Of a stretch of 51,577 bases of DNA, positions 26,830 through 34,852 are shown in pieces; position 1 is the first letter of the stretch; the number at the start of each line of letters is the position of its first letter. Source of the DNA: an uncultured Prevotellaceae bacterium. GTDB lineage: Bacteria; Bacteroidota; Bacteroidia; Bacteroidales; Bacteroidaceae. The DNA is taken from NCBI GenBank assembly GCA_947169115.1, contig CAMVOK010000023.1:1-51577 (forward strand). The letters are read 5' to 3'. A program made the position numbers and the translations under genes. The notes below the pieces were generated by a model. It did not search any database. It was not told the DNA's origin and saw nothing but the letters and a program-made list of their open reading frames with translations.

Positions 26830-27834
26830 TTACTTCACCTCGTCGCAGTAATATATGATCAAACTCTCGAATGTGAAACTTCCTTCTTCATCAGTTTCCG
26901 ATTCACTACGTCCTTCTGTGATTACCAATTGTTTGCCGCTGAATTTGACGGTTGCTGTACCACCGAGGTAGTCGTCGTACATACTATCATAATTCCATGA
27001 GTAGCGAATGATATTGTTGTCGTAGTCTTCCCATTTCCATGTAGAAACAGCCAGTTCATCACCTTCATATTTTACCATGTAAGTACCAGCCTTGGTAAAG
27101 ACGACTTCCTTTGGCTCCTTTATCTCGAATCCAATCATATCGTCCACGTCCATTTCATCTCCGAACGTTTTTTCCAATTCTTTTGCGACATCCGACATCA
27201 TCGCATTGAAGGTGGTGAATGTTTTGTCGTAATTGATATAGGTTCTACCGTCTTCTATATATTTTAATCTCATACGGAACTTGTTGAGATTCCACGAACG
27301 GCATAGGTCGTTGGTTTTCTGGCGGCTCTCACCGGCATCCACTTTCTCAACGGGAAAAGTATATTCAGAGCCGTTGTCGTAGGTAATCCTGATGCTCGTA
27401 GCGCCATCAGTGATGGCAAGACGTCCCCAGCCTTCGAGTATGAATTCCGTGTCGCTCACCTTTTGGAACTTGCCATGTACGTAGTTGTACCAATAATAGT
27501 AGGAACTCCGCGCAGTGGCCATCATCGTGTTGGGAATCCGCATCCTGCTATTTGCCTTTCCCGTAAACTCTGGTTTCACACTTGGCGTTGTCGTCTTGGT
27601 CGTGACGATGTACTCTCCGCTGGCGGTCAGTTCAATAGACTTCAGGTCGGCATCTTCGTCCGTGATGTTGTACTTGGCACTTACGGATTCGTAGGCTGGG
27701 GCATCCAGATTGGCCACAGCCTGTTCTTCACTTACCGCAACGCCATTGTCATCATCGTCTCCGCATGAAGCGAAGCCAGCGCACAAGAGACCGAGGCACA
27801 GCATCGGCATCCACTTTAAGATTGTCCTTTTCAT
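26830..27834 (-). CDS. Hypothetical lipoprotein
   Basis: A 334-residue lipoprotein of unrecognised family. The signal peptide has lipobox Cys24 (GFASCG) followed by DDDD. The first 28 codons are nearly identical, in DNA too, to those of the neighbouring lipoprotein at 25778-26797, but the mature parts are unrelated. ATG 27834 is preferred over one three codons upstream because it aligns exactly with the start of the twin gene. The 32-bp gap to the next gene suggests co-transcription. Confidence 0.65.
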   Translation of the reverse strand: MKRTILKWMPMLCLGLLCAGFASCGDDDDNGVAVSEEQAVANLDAPAYESVSAKYNITDEDADLKSIELTASGEYIVTTKTTTPSVKPEFTGKANSRMRIPNTMMATARSSYYYWYNYVHGKFQKVSDTEFILEGWGRLAITDGATSIRITYDNGSEYTFPVEKVDAGESRQKTNDLCRSWNLNKFRMRLKYIEDGRTYINYDKTFTTFNAMMSDVAKELEKTFGDEMDVDDMIGFEIKEPKEVVFTKAGTYMVKYEGDELAVSTWKWEDYDNNIIRYSWNYDSMYDDYLGGTATVKFSGKQLVITEGRSESETDEEGSFTFESLIIYYCDEVK

Positions 27835-27894
27835 AATTTTCATCTTTATGGTTATATTTATTTTAATAATATTTATAGCATAATTGGTTAGAAA

Positions 27895-27932
27895 AACGAC
27901 AAGAAAGCATCGGGCGATGCCCTCTTGTCGTT
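27895..27932. terminator. Terminator after the beta-barrel gene
   Basis: AACGACAAGA (27895-27904) pairs with TCTTGTCGTT (27923-27932); inside it GCATCG pairs with CGATGC. On the minus strand it lies 23 bp past the stop of the barrel gene. Confidence 0.75.
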
Positions 27933-27954
27933 AATCTATACTTTAGGTGTATGA

Positions 27955-28659
27955 TTAGAATGTATAGCCAATGCGGAGGAGAGGCTGAGCGAAGAAACCA
28001 GCCTTCGTGTTACGACCAAAATATTCATCAGTAGGAGCTTTTCCTGTACCTGATACACCTTTCCATTCATAATCTGCATCTTTCTGCTTCAGGGTCTGTA
28101 CACCCAAGCCAAGTTCAACACCTGCATAGAATCCTTTCCATACATATATGTCCATTCCAGCAACAACATTGAAACCAATACCCGCTTCTGCAGGAATATC
28201 TGTATCAGGACTAGTAAAACTATTCGTATTGGCATTTTTTATAGTCCACTCATCTGTACCAACACCTGAAACGGTCTCTTCGCCACTGGCAGAACGAGCA
28301 ATCTTGATAAACTTAAACTCGGCTCCTACGTAAGGACTCACACGCTTTCCTGCAGAGAAATGACGTTCATAACCAATGCCCAATGCGAACTCGCTCTTTT
28401 TATTTTTATAGTTCCATTCAAATGCAGTTCCAGTTATAACCGTTTCGCCAGAATTCTTGTCCGTGTCTGAATTAAAACCAATACCCAGACGGATAGCATC
28501 GTTCTTCGTTGCAAAATAGCGAGCGCGTACTCCCACAGTAGCATTAAATGTAGAATTGATTTCCACACCGAAACTATTTTTTTCGGGAAGCAGACTTTCT
28601 TGTGCATTTGCAGCAACTGAAGCAATCATCATAGCTGCCATTAACATCATCTTTTTCAT
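27955..28659 (-). CDS. Outer-membrane beta-barrel protein
   Basis: A 234-residue protein with a signal peptide (1-19, ...ANAQ) and alternating hydrophobic strands ending in the aromatic residue F (RIGYTF), a typical outer-membrane insertion signal. The strand pattern (FGVEINSTF, GVRARYF, FALGIGYERHF, YAGVELGLGVQ) fits the OmpA-like or BT1926-like eight-strand barrels. No peptidoglycan-binding domain. Preceded by a TAATTTTG box at 28718-28711. Confidence 0.75.
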   Translation of the reverse strand: MKKMMLMAAMMIASVAANAQESLLPEKNSFGVEINSTFNATVGVRARYFATKNDAIRLGIGFNSDTDKNSGETVITGTAFEWNYKNKKSEFALGIGYERHFSAGKRVSPYVGAEFKFIKIARSASGEETVSGVGTDEWTIKNANTNSFTSPDTDIPAEAGIGFNVVAGMDIYVWKGFYAGVELGLGVQTLKQKDADYEWKGVSGTGKAPTDEYFGRNTKAGFFAQPLLRIGYTF

Positions 28660-28710
28660 AATTTTTTAATTAATTTGGTTAATAATAAAGGTTATTTATG
28701 AAAATTTTTA

Positions 28711-28718
28711 CAAAATTA
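28711..28718 (-). promoter_or_regulatory. -7 box of the beta-barrel gene
   Basis: TAATTTTG on the minus strand, about 52 bp before the start. No -33 box is evident. Confidence 0.4.
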
Positions 28719-28856
28719 ACGCTTTATAGTACATGAGCCCGCTATATACTTGTCATAAAAAGAGACGCATTAGTCGCAATGTGAAAAATTAATGAATTTT
28801 GCAACTTTTCGCCAATTCCACCAAATCACTCTCTTAAAATCTAAAGAGGAAATCCA

Positions 28857-29201
28857 TCATAACTGTCCTTTTATCTGCTCCCGTAGTTGCTCGGGCACCC
28901 CCTCCAAACTCACATGTCCGTTTTTAAACGGAAGTATCACACCTGAAATATTCGGTCTGACCTCCATAAGATGTGGCATATAGACTTCATGAATAAAGTC
29001 ATAGTGTAGTACCTCTGATATAAGCAGAAGCCGTTCTATGTCTATGCTTTTGCACTCAAATATCCGATACACATTTGTACGCCCGCAATGAATCAGGCGT
29101 GCAAACTCCGCATAACTCATGTGGTTCTCGTCCACTTTCTCTTGGATGAGTTTCCCGATGTAAACGTTTTTGTAGTCAAAATACCCCATAATGTCCATCA
29201 T
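28857..29201 (-). CDS. Small helix-turn-helix regulator (XRE-like)
   Basis: A 114-residue protein with a predicted HTH at about 25-60 (YAEFARLIHCGRTNVYRIFE) of the lambda-repressor type and a basic C-terminal region without a known domain. ATG codons at 29201, 29198 and 29189 are all possible; the first is used here. The gene is preceded by a 260-bp untranslated leader starting near a TACTTTTG box, unusual for such a short gene. Confidence 0.6.
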   Translation of the reverse strand: MMDIMGYFDYKNVYIGKLIQEKVDENHMSYAEFARLIHCGRTNVYRIFECKSIDIERLLLISEVLHYDFIHEVYMPHLMEVRPNISGVILPFKNGHVSLEGVPEQLREQIKGQL

Positions 29202-29462
29202 TTAGCATATACAAAAAGCGAGGGGAACATTCCACTCATCTACTATCTGGTATCGCCAAACACCATTGCCAAAATGAATCGAATACAAACCCCACGCTGC
29301 ATATACCACGATAGCACAGCACAAAGCTGCGTTCACACAGATACACAGAGCGGGCGTAACTCAGTTCTCATCCCTTGGCTTTCTGAAATTGGCGATTTCG
29401 ACAGTAAGGATAAAGCGCTGAACGCCGTCGCTGCCCCCCCGGTTTCTCTCGGAGTGACGGCA
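29202..29462 (-). ncRNA. Candidate structured leader RNA of the HTH gene
   Basis: The transcript would begin shortly after TACTTTTG with TGCCGTCACTCC. Local inverted repeats are GCCGTC with GACGGC, bracketing a G-run (just after the promoter), and GAAAT with ATTTC around 29385. The sequence looked familiar to me from other Bacteroidetes but I cannot name a family. It could equally be an ordinary long leader. Confidence 0.3.
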
Positions 29463-29470
29463 CAAAAGTA
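29463..29470 (-). promoter_or_regulatory. -7 box of the HTH gene leader
   Basis: TACTTTTG on the minus strand, 262 bp upstream of the HTH start. No TTG is present at 19-20 bp; TTTG occurs only 12 bp upstream. Confidence 0.45.
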
Positions 29471-29572
29471 AGAATTAAATTCCAAATAAGGAAATAATAA
29501 GACTATATTTCTGCCACGAAGGGGGCAGATACGAGAAGCATAACCTGCATTATTCCTTATATTATATAATAT

Positions 29573-29610
29573 GGTAGTGAGAAGTAAGAGGTGAGAGGTG
29601 AGAAGATAAA
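29573..29610 (+). repeat. 7-bp tandem repeat array (gtgagag)
   Basis: About five units of the type gtgagaa/gtaagag/gtgagag. They resemble the gtggaga units of the 130-bp element in the neighbouring lipoate ligase gene. Confidence 0.6.
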
Positions 29611-29615
29611 AGTGA

Positions 29616-29677
29616 GTAATCGGATGCCCGAAGGACTACGCTTGCAGAGCGTAATCGGACGCGAAACTACGCTTGCA
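29616..29677 (-). repeat. Two tandem copies of the GTAATCGG...CTACGCTT element
   Basis: Copies at 29616-29643 and 29651-29677 share gtaatcgga and ctacgcttgca. They are in the opposite orientation to the copies at 21245-21274 and 34108-34137. Confidence 0.65.
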
Positions 29678-29729
29678 TAGAGAAACGAAGCAAGAAGCGG
29701 GGCAAGAAAGAAAGATATGGGCTATTCTC

Positions 29730-29760
29730 TTTGTTATGTCAGAAATAGTTACTACTTTTG
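29730..29760 (+). promoter_or_regulatory. Promoter of the lipoate-protein ligase gene
   Basis: TTTG (29730-29733), 19-bp spacer, TACTTTTG (29753-29760), 24 bp before ATG 29785. Confidence 0.65.
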
Positions 29761-29784
29761 GATGTGATTAAATTTTTATGAGCC

Positions 29785-31041
29785 ATGGATAAACCCAAGG
29801 AAAAGAAACATTTTCCTGCCTGCTTCGTGGAACTGCCTCCCCAATGCGAGGGGCGCAGGGCACCGTTCTACTTGGCCACTGAGGAGTACATCGCCGACAC
29901 GCTGCCAGAGGGCAGTTATTTCTTCACCTGGCAGATAGGGCGAACGGTAGTGATGGGTCGCAACCAAGTGGCGCATCAAGAGGTGAATCTTGACTTCTGC
30001 CACCGCGAGGGCATCGACATCATTCGCCGACGTTCTGGAGGCGGAGCCATCTTTGCTGACGAAGGAAACATCATGACAAGCCTCATCACCGAGGGCGGAG
30101 CCGTGGAAGCGCTCTTCGCTGAATATGCCGAGGCCGTAGCCGCTGCCCTTCGCCAACTGGGTGCCCCTGCTACGGTGGCAGGGAGGAATGACATTGTATT
30201 AAGTGGAGAGTGGAGAGTGGAGAGTGGAGAGAGGAATGGGGACAAGAATGGAGTAGCATGTCAAGAGGAAAAACTATCCTATCTCCACTCTCCACTCTCC
30301 ACCCTCCACCAAGAAAGCACCCTCCACCAAAGAAAGGTCTGCGGCAACGCCTTTTACCACAAGCAAGACCGTTGCATTGCCCACGGCACCATGCTCTACG
30401 ACACCAACCCACAACTGATGGAGGGAGCCTTACACCCCGACGTGACTAAACTGGAGCAACGGGGCGTGAAAAGCGTGCGCAGTCGCGTTGGTGTACTGAA
30501 AGACTACCTGCCCTTTGACGTCGCAACACTCCGACAGGAACTCCGCCACCTGCTTACCGACCACACAATCACCCTTACTGACGACGATGTGCGGGAGATT
30601 GAGCGTTTGGAACAACGATACTATAAAGAAGATTTTGGTGAAGCGTGGAATGGAGTTAGTGGAGAGTGGAGAGTGGAGAGTGGAGAGAGGAATGGGGACA
30701 AGAATGGAGTAGCATGTCAAGAGGAAAAACTATCCTATCTCCACTCTCCACTCTCCACCCTCCACCAAGAAAGCACCCTCCACCAAAAATTATCCCGTCG
30801 CATCGAGGGTTGTGGCATGGTGGAACTACATTTCCAACTCGAAGGCGACCTCATCCGTGAGGTACAAATACGGGGCGACTTCTTCGAACTTGGCGATGCA
30901 GAGACGGCTTTCCGCACTGCCTTTGTGGGGCAAGCCTTCACCCCCGAAAGTCTCCGCGAAGCCATCCATAAGCATCATCCCGAACGCACCATCCGAGGAC
31001 TCAACGAGGCCGACATTACCAGTATCCTAATCAAACCATAG
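29785..31041 (+). CDS. Lipoate-protein ligase A family protein carrying two identical in-frame insertions
   Basis: A 418-residue lipoate ligase that would activate lipoate with ATP and attach it to a Lys of E2 or GcvH domains. RRRSGGGAIFAD (the lipoyl-binding R-R-x-S/T-G-G-G motif), AGRNDIVL and KVCGNAFYHKQDR are diagnostic. Residues about 140-182 and 292-334 are the same 43-residue segment (begins SGEWRVESGERNGDKN), encoded by two identical 130-bp repeats. Removing both leaves about 332 residues, the family's normal length. The first insert splits the loop between GRNDIVL and the Lys-containing RKVCGNA motif next to the active site; the second precedes SRRIEGCG. Frame is kept at both. Activity is uncertain. 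Confidence 0.85.
   Translation: MDKPKEKKHFPACFVELPPQCEGRRAPFYLATEEYIADTLPEGSYFFTWQIGRTVVMGRNQVAHQEVNLDFCHREGIDIIRRRSGGGAIFADEGNIMTSLITEGGAVEALFAEYAEAVAAALRQLGAPATVAGRNDIVLSGEWRVESGERNGDKNGVACQEEKLSYLHSPLSTLHQESTLHQRKVCGNAFYHKQDRCIAHGTMLYDTNPQLMEGALHPDVTKLEQRGVKSVRSRVGVLKDYLPFDVATLRQELRHLLTDHTITLTDDDVREIERLEQRYYKEDFGEAWNGVSGEWRVESGERNGDKNGVACQEEKLSYLHSPLSTLHQESTLHQKLSRRIEGCGMVELHFQLEGDLIREVQIRGDFFELGDAETAFRTAFVGQAFTPESLREAIHKHHPERTIRGLNEADITSILIKP
30202..30331 (+). repeat. 130-bp in-frame palindromic element, copy 1, in the lipoate ligase gene
   Basis: It starts with four tandem gtggaga 7-mers, has a unique middle part and ends with ctccactctccac, then two 18-bp units starting caccctccaccaa. 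The arms 30203-30222 and 30283-30302 are perfect 20-bp inverted repeats. No mismatch to copy 2. Confidence 0.95.
30658..30787 (+). repeat. 130-bp in-frame palindromic element, copy 2, in the lipoate ligase gene
   Basis: It matches 30202-30331 base for base, in the same orientation and reading frame. The offset is 456 bp (152 codons), so recombination between the copies would delete 152 codons in frame. Confidence 0.95.
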
Positions 31042-31045
31042 ATTT

Positions 31046-32893
31046 CTACTCCACAGTTACACTTTTGGCCAGATTGCGAGGCCGGTCCACATCCTTCCCC
31101 TTGCACACAGCAATATGGTAAGCCAGTAGTTGCAGCGGAATGGAGGCAATGAGGGGTTGGAAGCATTCCAGCGTATCGGGCAGTTCAATGACATGGTCGG
31201 CAAACTTGCGGATTTGTTCGTCGCCCTCGGTTACGAGTGCCGTCACACGGCCTCCACGAGCACGTACCTCCTGAATGTTTGAGATGATCTTTTCGTAAAG
31301 GTGATCACGCGTGGCGATGACGAAGACAGGCATTTCCGAGTCGATGAGGGCAATGGGGCCATGCTTCATCTCGGCAGCAGGATAGCCCTCGGCATGGATG
31401 TAGCTGATTTCCTTCAGTTTCAGTGCTCCTTCCAGTGCCACGGGATAGTTATAGCCACGTCCGAGGTAGAGACAGTTCTTGGCGTATGTGAAGATGGGCG
31501 CGAGACGTTCTATCTGCTCGTTGGTCTTCAGTGCCTGTTCCATCTTCTCGGGAATGCGCGTCAGTTCTGCCACCATCTCACGGTACAGCTCACCAGAGAT
31601 GGTGCCACGTTCCATGGCCAGACAAAGAGCCAGCATGGAAAGCACTGTCACCTGACCTGTGAACGCCTTGGTGGAGGCCACACCGATTTCAGGACCTACA
31701 TGGATATAAACACCCGTCCGGGTCTGGCGGGGTATGCTGGCACCTATGGCGTTGCAGACACCGAATACAAAGGCACCAGCCTGTCGGGCCAGTTCTATGG
31801 CAGCCAGCGTATCTGCAGTTTCTCCACTCTGCGAGATGGCTATCACCACATCGTCGGGGTAGATCACTGGCTCGCGGTAACGAAACTCGGAGGCGTACTC
31901 CACTTCCACGGGAATGCGGCACAGGCTCTCGAAGAGTTGCTTGCCGATGAGACCTGCGTGCCAACTGGTGCCACAGGCAACGATGATGATGCGACATGCA
32001 TTGACCAGCGTCTCGCGGTAGTCGATGACGGCAGAGAGCGTGATGCGGTCGGCCTCCACATTGATGCGGCCACGCATACAGTCGCGCAAGCAATTGGGCT
32101 GCTCAAAGATTTCCTTCAACATGAAATAGGGATAGCCCCCCTTCTCCAACTGACCGAGCGTAACGTCTATCTGCTTCACCTTCGGGTGCTGCGTCACGTT
32201 GTCGAGATTCACCACACGCAGGGCCTTACCCAATTGCAGAACAGCGATGTCGCCATCGTTAAGATACGCCACACGGTCCGTATATTCGGCAATAGGACTG
32301 GCGTCGGAAGCGAGATAGAAGTCGCCCTCCTTCCCCAGCCCGACGACGAGTGGCGAACTCTGTCGGGCACAGATGATGGTGTCGGGATGCTCGCGGTCGA
32401 GGATGGCAATGGCGTAAGCACCAATGACCTGATGCAGAGCCACCTGCACAGCTTCGAGCAACTCCAAGTTGTTGCTCAGCATGATGTATTCGACAAGCTG
32501 GACCAGCACCTCGGAGTCGGTAACACTCTTGAACTCGATGCCTCGACCTACGAGTTTCTCCTTCACTGTCAGATAGTTCTCGATGATGCCGTTGTGAATC
32601 AGTGCCAATCGTCCCGAAGCCGAGTAATGCGGATGGGCATTGGCACTGCTAGGCTCGCCATGGGTGGCCCAACGAGTGTGCGCTATGCCCAGGCTGCCCG
32701 TCGTGTCCTTATCTTCACAGAACGCTTCGAGGTCGGCCACCTTGCCCTTGGCCTTAAATACATTCAGTGCACCAGTCTCACTAATCATGGCCACACCAGC
32801 ACTGTCATAGCCACGATACTCCAATCTTTTCAACCCTTTTATCAAAATGGGATAGGCACGTTGCTTGCCTATGTATCCTACAATTCCACACAT
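31046..32893 (-). CDS. glmS: Glutamine-fructose-6-phosphate aminotransferase (isomerizing)
   Basis: A 615-residue class II (Ntn) amidotransferase making glucosamine 6-phosphate for peptidoglycan and lipopolysaccharide. The nucleophile Cys2 is in MCGIVGYIGKQ; two SIS sugar-isomerase domains follow (CGTSWHAGLIG, SQSGETADTLAA, SKAFTGQVTVL) and the C-terminus DRPRNLAKSVTVE is canonical. Length is normal and no repeat insertion is present, unlike asnB next to it. Last gene of the glnK-to-glmS series. A glmS riboswitch is not seen. Confidence 0.96.
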   Translation of the reverse strand: MCGIVGYIGKQRAYPILIKGLKRLEYRGYDSAGVAMISETGALNVFKAKGKVADLEAFCEDKDTTGSLGIAHTRWATHGEPSSANAHPHYSASGRLALIHNGIIENYLTVKEKLVGRGIEFKSVTDSEVLVQLVEYIMLSNNLELLEAVQVALHQVIGAYAIAILDREHPDTIICARQSSPLVVGLGKEGDFYLASDASPIAEYTDRVAYLNDGDIAVLQLGKALRVVNLDNVTQHPKVKQIDVTLGQLEKGGYPYFMLKEIFEQPNCLRDCMRGRINVEADRITLSAVIDYRETLVNACRIIIVACGTSWHAGLIGKQLFESLCRIPVEVEYASEFRYREPVIYPDDVVIAISQSGETADTLAAIELARQAGAFVFGVCNAIGASIPRQTRTGVYIHVGPEIGVASTKAFTGQVTVLSMLALCLAMERGTISGELYREMVAELTRIPEKMEQALKTNEQIERLAPIFTYAKNCLYLGRGYNYPVALEGALKLKEISYIHAEGYPAAEMKHGPIALIDSEMPVFVIATRDHLYEKIISNIQEVRARGGRVTALVTEGDEQIRKFADHVIELPDTLECFQPLIASIPLQLLAYHIAVCKGKDVDRPRNLAKSVTVE

Positions 32894-32982
32894 ATATCTA
32901 TAAATTAAGAATTAAGAGTTAAGAATTATCATTTGACATTTACCATTTTACCATTTACCATTTGACATTTGCCATTTACCAT
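32894..32982. repeat. 7-bp tandem repeat array (atttacc/atttgac)
   Basis: After a short AT-rich part, about eight 7-mers run up to the asnB stop codon. The complement corresponds to the aaatggt units at 14762-14832. Confidence 0.85.
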
Positions 32983-34755
32983 TTAATAGGCTTGTTCGTG
33001 AACGCCTTTGACGGCGCGGCCGCTGGGGTCGTTAAGGTTGCGGAAGGCTTCGTCCCACTCCAGGGCGATGGCTGTGCTGCAAGCCACGCTGGCCTCGCTG
33101 GGCACGCTGCGGGCAGCGCTGTCCGACGGGAAATGCTCAGCGAAGATGCTGCGGTAGTAGTACTCTTCCTTGTTCTTCGGCGGGTTGATGGGGAAACGCT
33201 CGGCGGCATGCGCCATCTGCTCATCGCTAACGGCCTCGGCGGTTATCTGCTTCAAGGTATCAATCCACGAGTATCCCACGCCATCACTGAATTGTTCCTT
33301 CTGACGCCAGGCCACCTCCTCGGGCAGCATGTCGGCAAATGCCTCGCGGACTATCCGCTTCTCGATGGTTTTCCCCGGACACATCTTCGCCTCGGGGTTG
33401 GTACGCATGGCAATGTCGAGGAACTCCTTGTCGAGGAACGGCACGCGCCCCTCCACTCCCCAAGCCGATAAGCTCTTGTTGGCACGGAGGCAGTCGTAGA
33501 GATGGAGTTTGGAGAGCTTGCGCACGGTCTCCTCGTGGAAAGCCCTTGCCGACGGAGCCTTGTGAAAGTAGAGGTAACCACCGAACACCTCGTCGGCACC
33601 CTCGCCCGAGAGCACCATCTTGATGCCCATCGACTTGATGACGCGAGCCAGCAAGTACATTGGTGTGGAGGCACGGACAGTGGTAACATCGTAGGTTTCG
33701 ATGAAATAAATTACGTCGCGGATGGCATCGAGTCCCTCCTGAATGGTGTAGTTGATTTCGTGGTGAACGGTTCCGATGTGCTCAGCTACCAAACGTGCCT
33801 TAGCCAGGTCGGGCGCACCCTTCAGTCCCACGGCAAACGAGTGGAGGCGCGGCCAGTAGGCCTTCGTCTTCGAATCATTCTCGATACGCATCTCGGAATA
33901 GCGTTCGGCAATGGCAGAGATGACCGACGAGTCCAGACCACCAGAGAGCAATACGCCATAGGGAACATCGGACATCAGCTGACGGCGCACGGCAGTCTTG
34001 AGACCGTCGCGGATGGCTTCCACACTGGAAGCGTTATCCTTCACGGCATCATACTCCATCCAGTCGCGCGTGTACCAACGTTTCATTTTTAACCCTTCTT
34101 GCACAGCAAGCGTAGCCCCTTCGGGTCGTCCGATTACACCCTTCACCCCTAATCCTTCACCCCAAAGATAGTGTCCAGGAAGGAAGGGTTCGTAACGCTC
34201 GCACTGCCCTTCGAGGGCTTTCAGTTCTGAAGCCACATAGATGGTGCCGTCGCTGTCGTAGCCTATATATAAAGGTATCACGCCGATGGGGTCGCGGGCA
34301 ATCAGGAACGCATCGCACTCCTCATCGTAGAGCACGAAAGCGAAGATTCCGCTAAGGCTCTCAAGGAAGGGAATTACAGACCCCACCCCTGCCCCTCCCC
34401 TTGAAGGGAGGGGAGTGGCTGCGCGCCATTCGCGATAGAGGGCCAGAATAACCTCGCAGTCCGAACCCGTCTGAAACTCGTACTGCCCAGCGTACCGACG
34501 GCGTATCTCCTGATGATTATATATCTCGCCGTTCACGGCAAGCACCTGTTTGCCGTCGGGCGAGAACAAAGGTTGCCGACCGCTTTCAGGGTCAACAATG
34601 CTCAGTCGCTCGTGGGCAAGGATAGCCGAACCACCGCAATAAATACCACTCCAGTCGGGTCCGCGATGACGGATTTTCTGACTCATACGCAATGCTTTCT
34701 GACGCATCTCTGGCGTCTGCTGCTTCACTCTAAGAATAGATACAATACCACACAT
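32983..34755 (-). CDS. asnB: Asparagine synthase B (glutamine-hydrolysing) with two repeat-derived insertions
   Basis: A 590-residue enzyme transferring glutamine nitrogen to aspartate. Cys2 (MCGIVSILRV) is the glutaminase nucleophile; the synthetase domain shows the PP-loop LLSGGLDSS and the GEGADEVFGGY motif. About 35 residues longer than the usual 555: a G/C-rich element adds TPLPSRGGAGVGS (about 113-127) after ALYREWRA, and a composite repeat adds about 25 residues (198-222, including GVIGRPEGATLAVQ) between HYLW and KMKRWY. Both keep the frame and lie in loops of the glutaminase domain and near its end. The enzyme is probably still functional (inference). Confidence 0.93.
   Translation of the reverse strand: MCGIVSILRVKQQTPEMRQKALRMSQKIRHRGPDWSGIYCGGSAILAHERLSIVDPESGRQPLFSPDGKQVLAVNGEIYNHQEIRRRYAGQYEFQTGSDCEVILALYREWRAATPLPSRGGAGVGSVIPFLESLSGIFAFVLYDEECDAFLIARDPIGVIPLYIGYDSDGTIYVASELKALEGQCERYEPFLPGHYLWGEGLGVKGVIGRPEGATLAVQEGLKMKRWYTRDWMEYDAVKDNASSVEAIRDGLKTAVRRQLMSDVPYGVLLSGGLDSSVISAIAERYSEMRIENDSKTKAYWPRLHSFAVGLKGAPDLAKARLVAEHIGTVHHEINYTIQEGLDAIRDVIYFIETYDVTTVRASTPMYLLARVIKSMGIKMVLSGEGADEVFGGYLYFHKAPSARAFHEETVRKLSKLHLYDCLRANKSLSAWGVEGRVPFLDKEFLDIAMRTNPEAKMCPGKTIEKRIVREAFADMLPEEVAWRQKEQFSDGVGYSWIDTLKQITAEAVSDEQMAHAAERFPINPPKNKEEYYYRSIFAEHFPSDSAARSVPSEASVACSTAIALEWDEAFRNLNDPSGRAVKGVHEQAY
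34091..34163 (-). repeat. Composite in-frame insertion in asnB (7-mers plus GTAATCGG element)
   Basis: In gene sense it runs 7-mers of the type gtgaagg, then gtaatcgg ... ctacgctt (34137-34108), then aagaagggtt. The central 30 bp match 21245-21274 with one difference. It encodes residues about 198-222. Confidence 0.8.
34376..34419 (-). repeat. G/C-rich palindromic element in asnB (TPL orientation)
   Basis: In gene sense it reads ccactcccctcccttcaagg followed by ggaggggcaggggtggggtc. It encodes TPLPSRGGAGVGS. Same family as the copies in gltB, gltD and dapL. Confidence 0.8.
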
Positions 34756-34852
34756 GATTATTTACAATTTACCATTTAACCATTTACGATTTACGAATTA
34801 CAAATTACGAGCTATCATTTATCATTTATCATTTATTATTTACGAATTACTT
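34756..34852. repeat. 7-bp tandem repeat array (atttacg/atttatc)
   Basis: The asnB-pyrG spacer is built of 7-mers of the type atttacg, atttacc and atttatc. The last pyrG codons and stop (SNS*) lie in it. Confidence 0.75.

Larger units (their letters stand above)
29202..29784. other. 583-bp divergent region with long leader of the HTH gene
   Basis: Bases 29202-29462 would be the leader of the HTH gene. Then come its -7 box (29463-29470), about 100 bp of AT-rich sequence, a 7-bp array (29573-29610), two GTAATCGG elements (29616-29677) and the promoter of the lipoate ligase gene (29730-29760). A 127-codon frame on the plus strand across the leader has no family resemblance and is not called. 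Confidence 0.6.

Noticed and set aside
29088..29471. 127-codon plus-strand frame across the HTH leader
   Set aside because: No signal or domain; it overlaps the HTH gene start on the other strand and has no promoter.
30202..30787. Insertion sequences or frameshifts in the lipoate ligase gene
   Set aside because: The 130-bp repeats are too short for a transposase and the reading frame stays open through both; no target-site duplication could be established.
31301..32908. 535-codon plus-strand frame opposite glmS
   Set aside because: It mirrors the codon structure of glmS, which is certain; the product is low in family features and has no promoter.
32894..32982. glmS ribozyme near glmS
   Set aside because: The spacer upstream of glmS is a 7-bp array without the ribozyme core; such ribozymes are mainly a Firmicutes feature.
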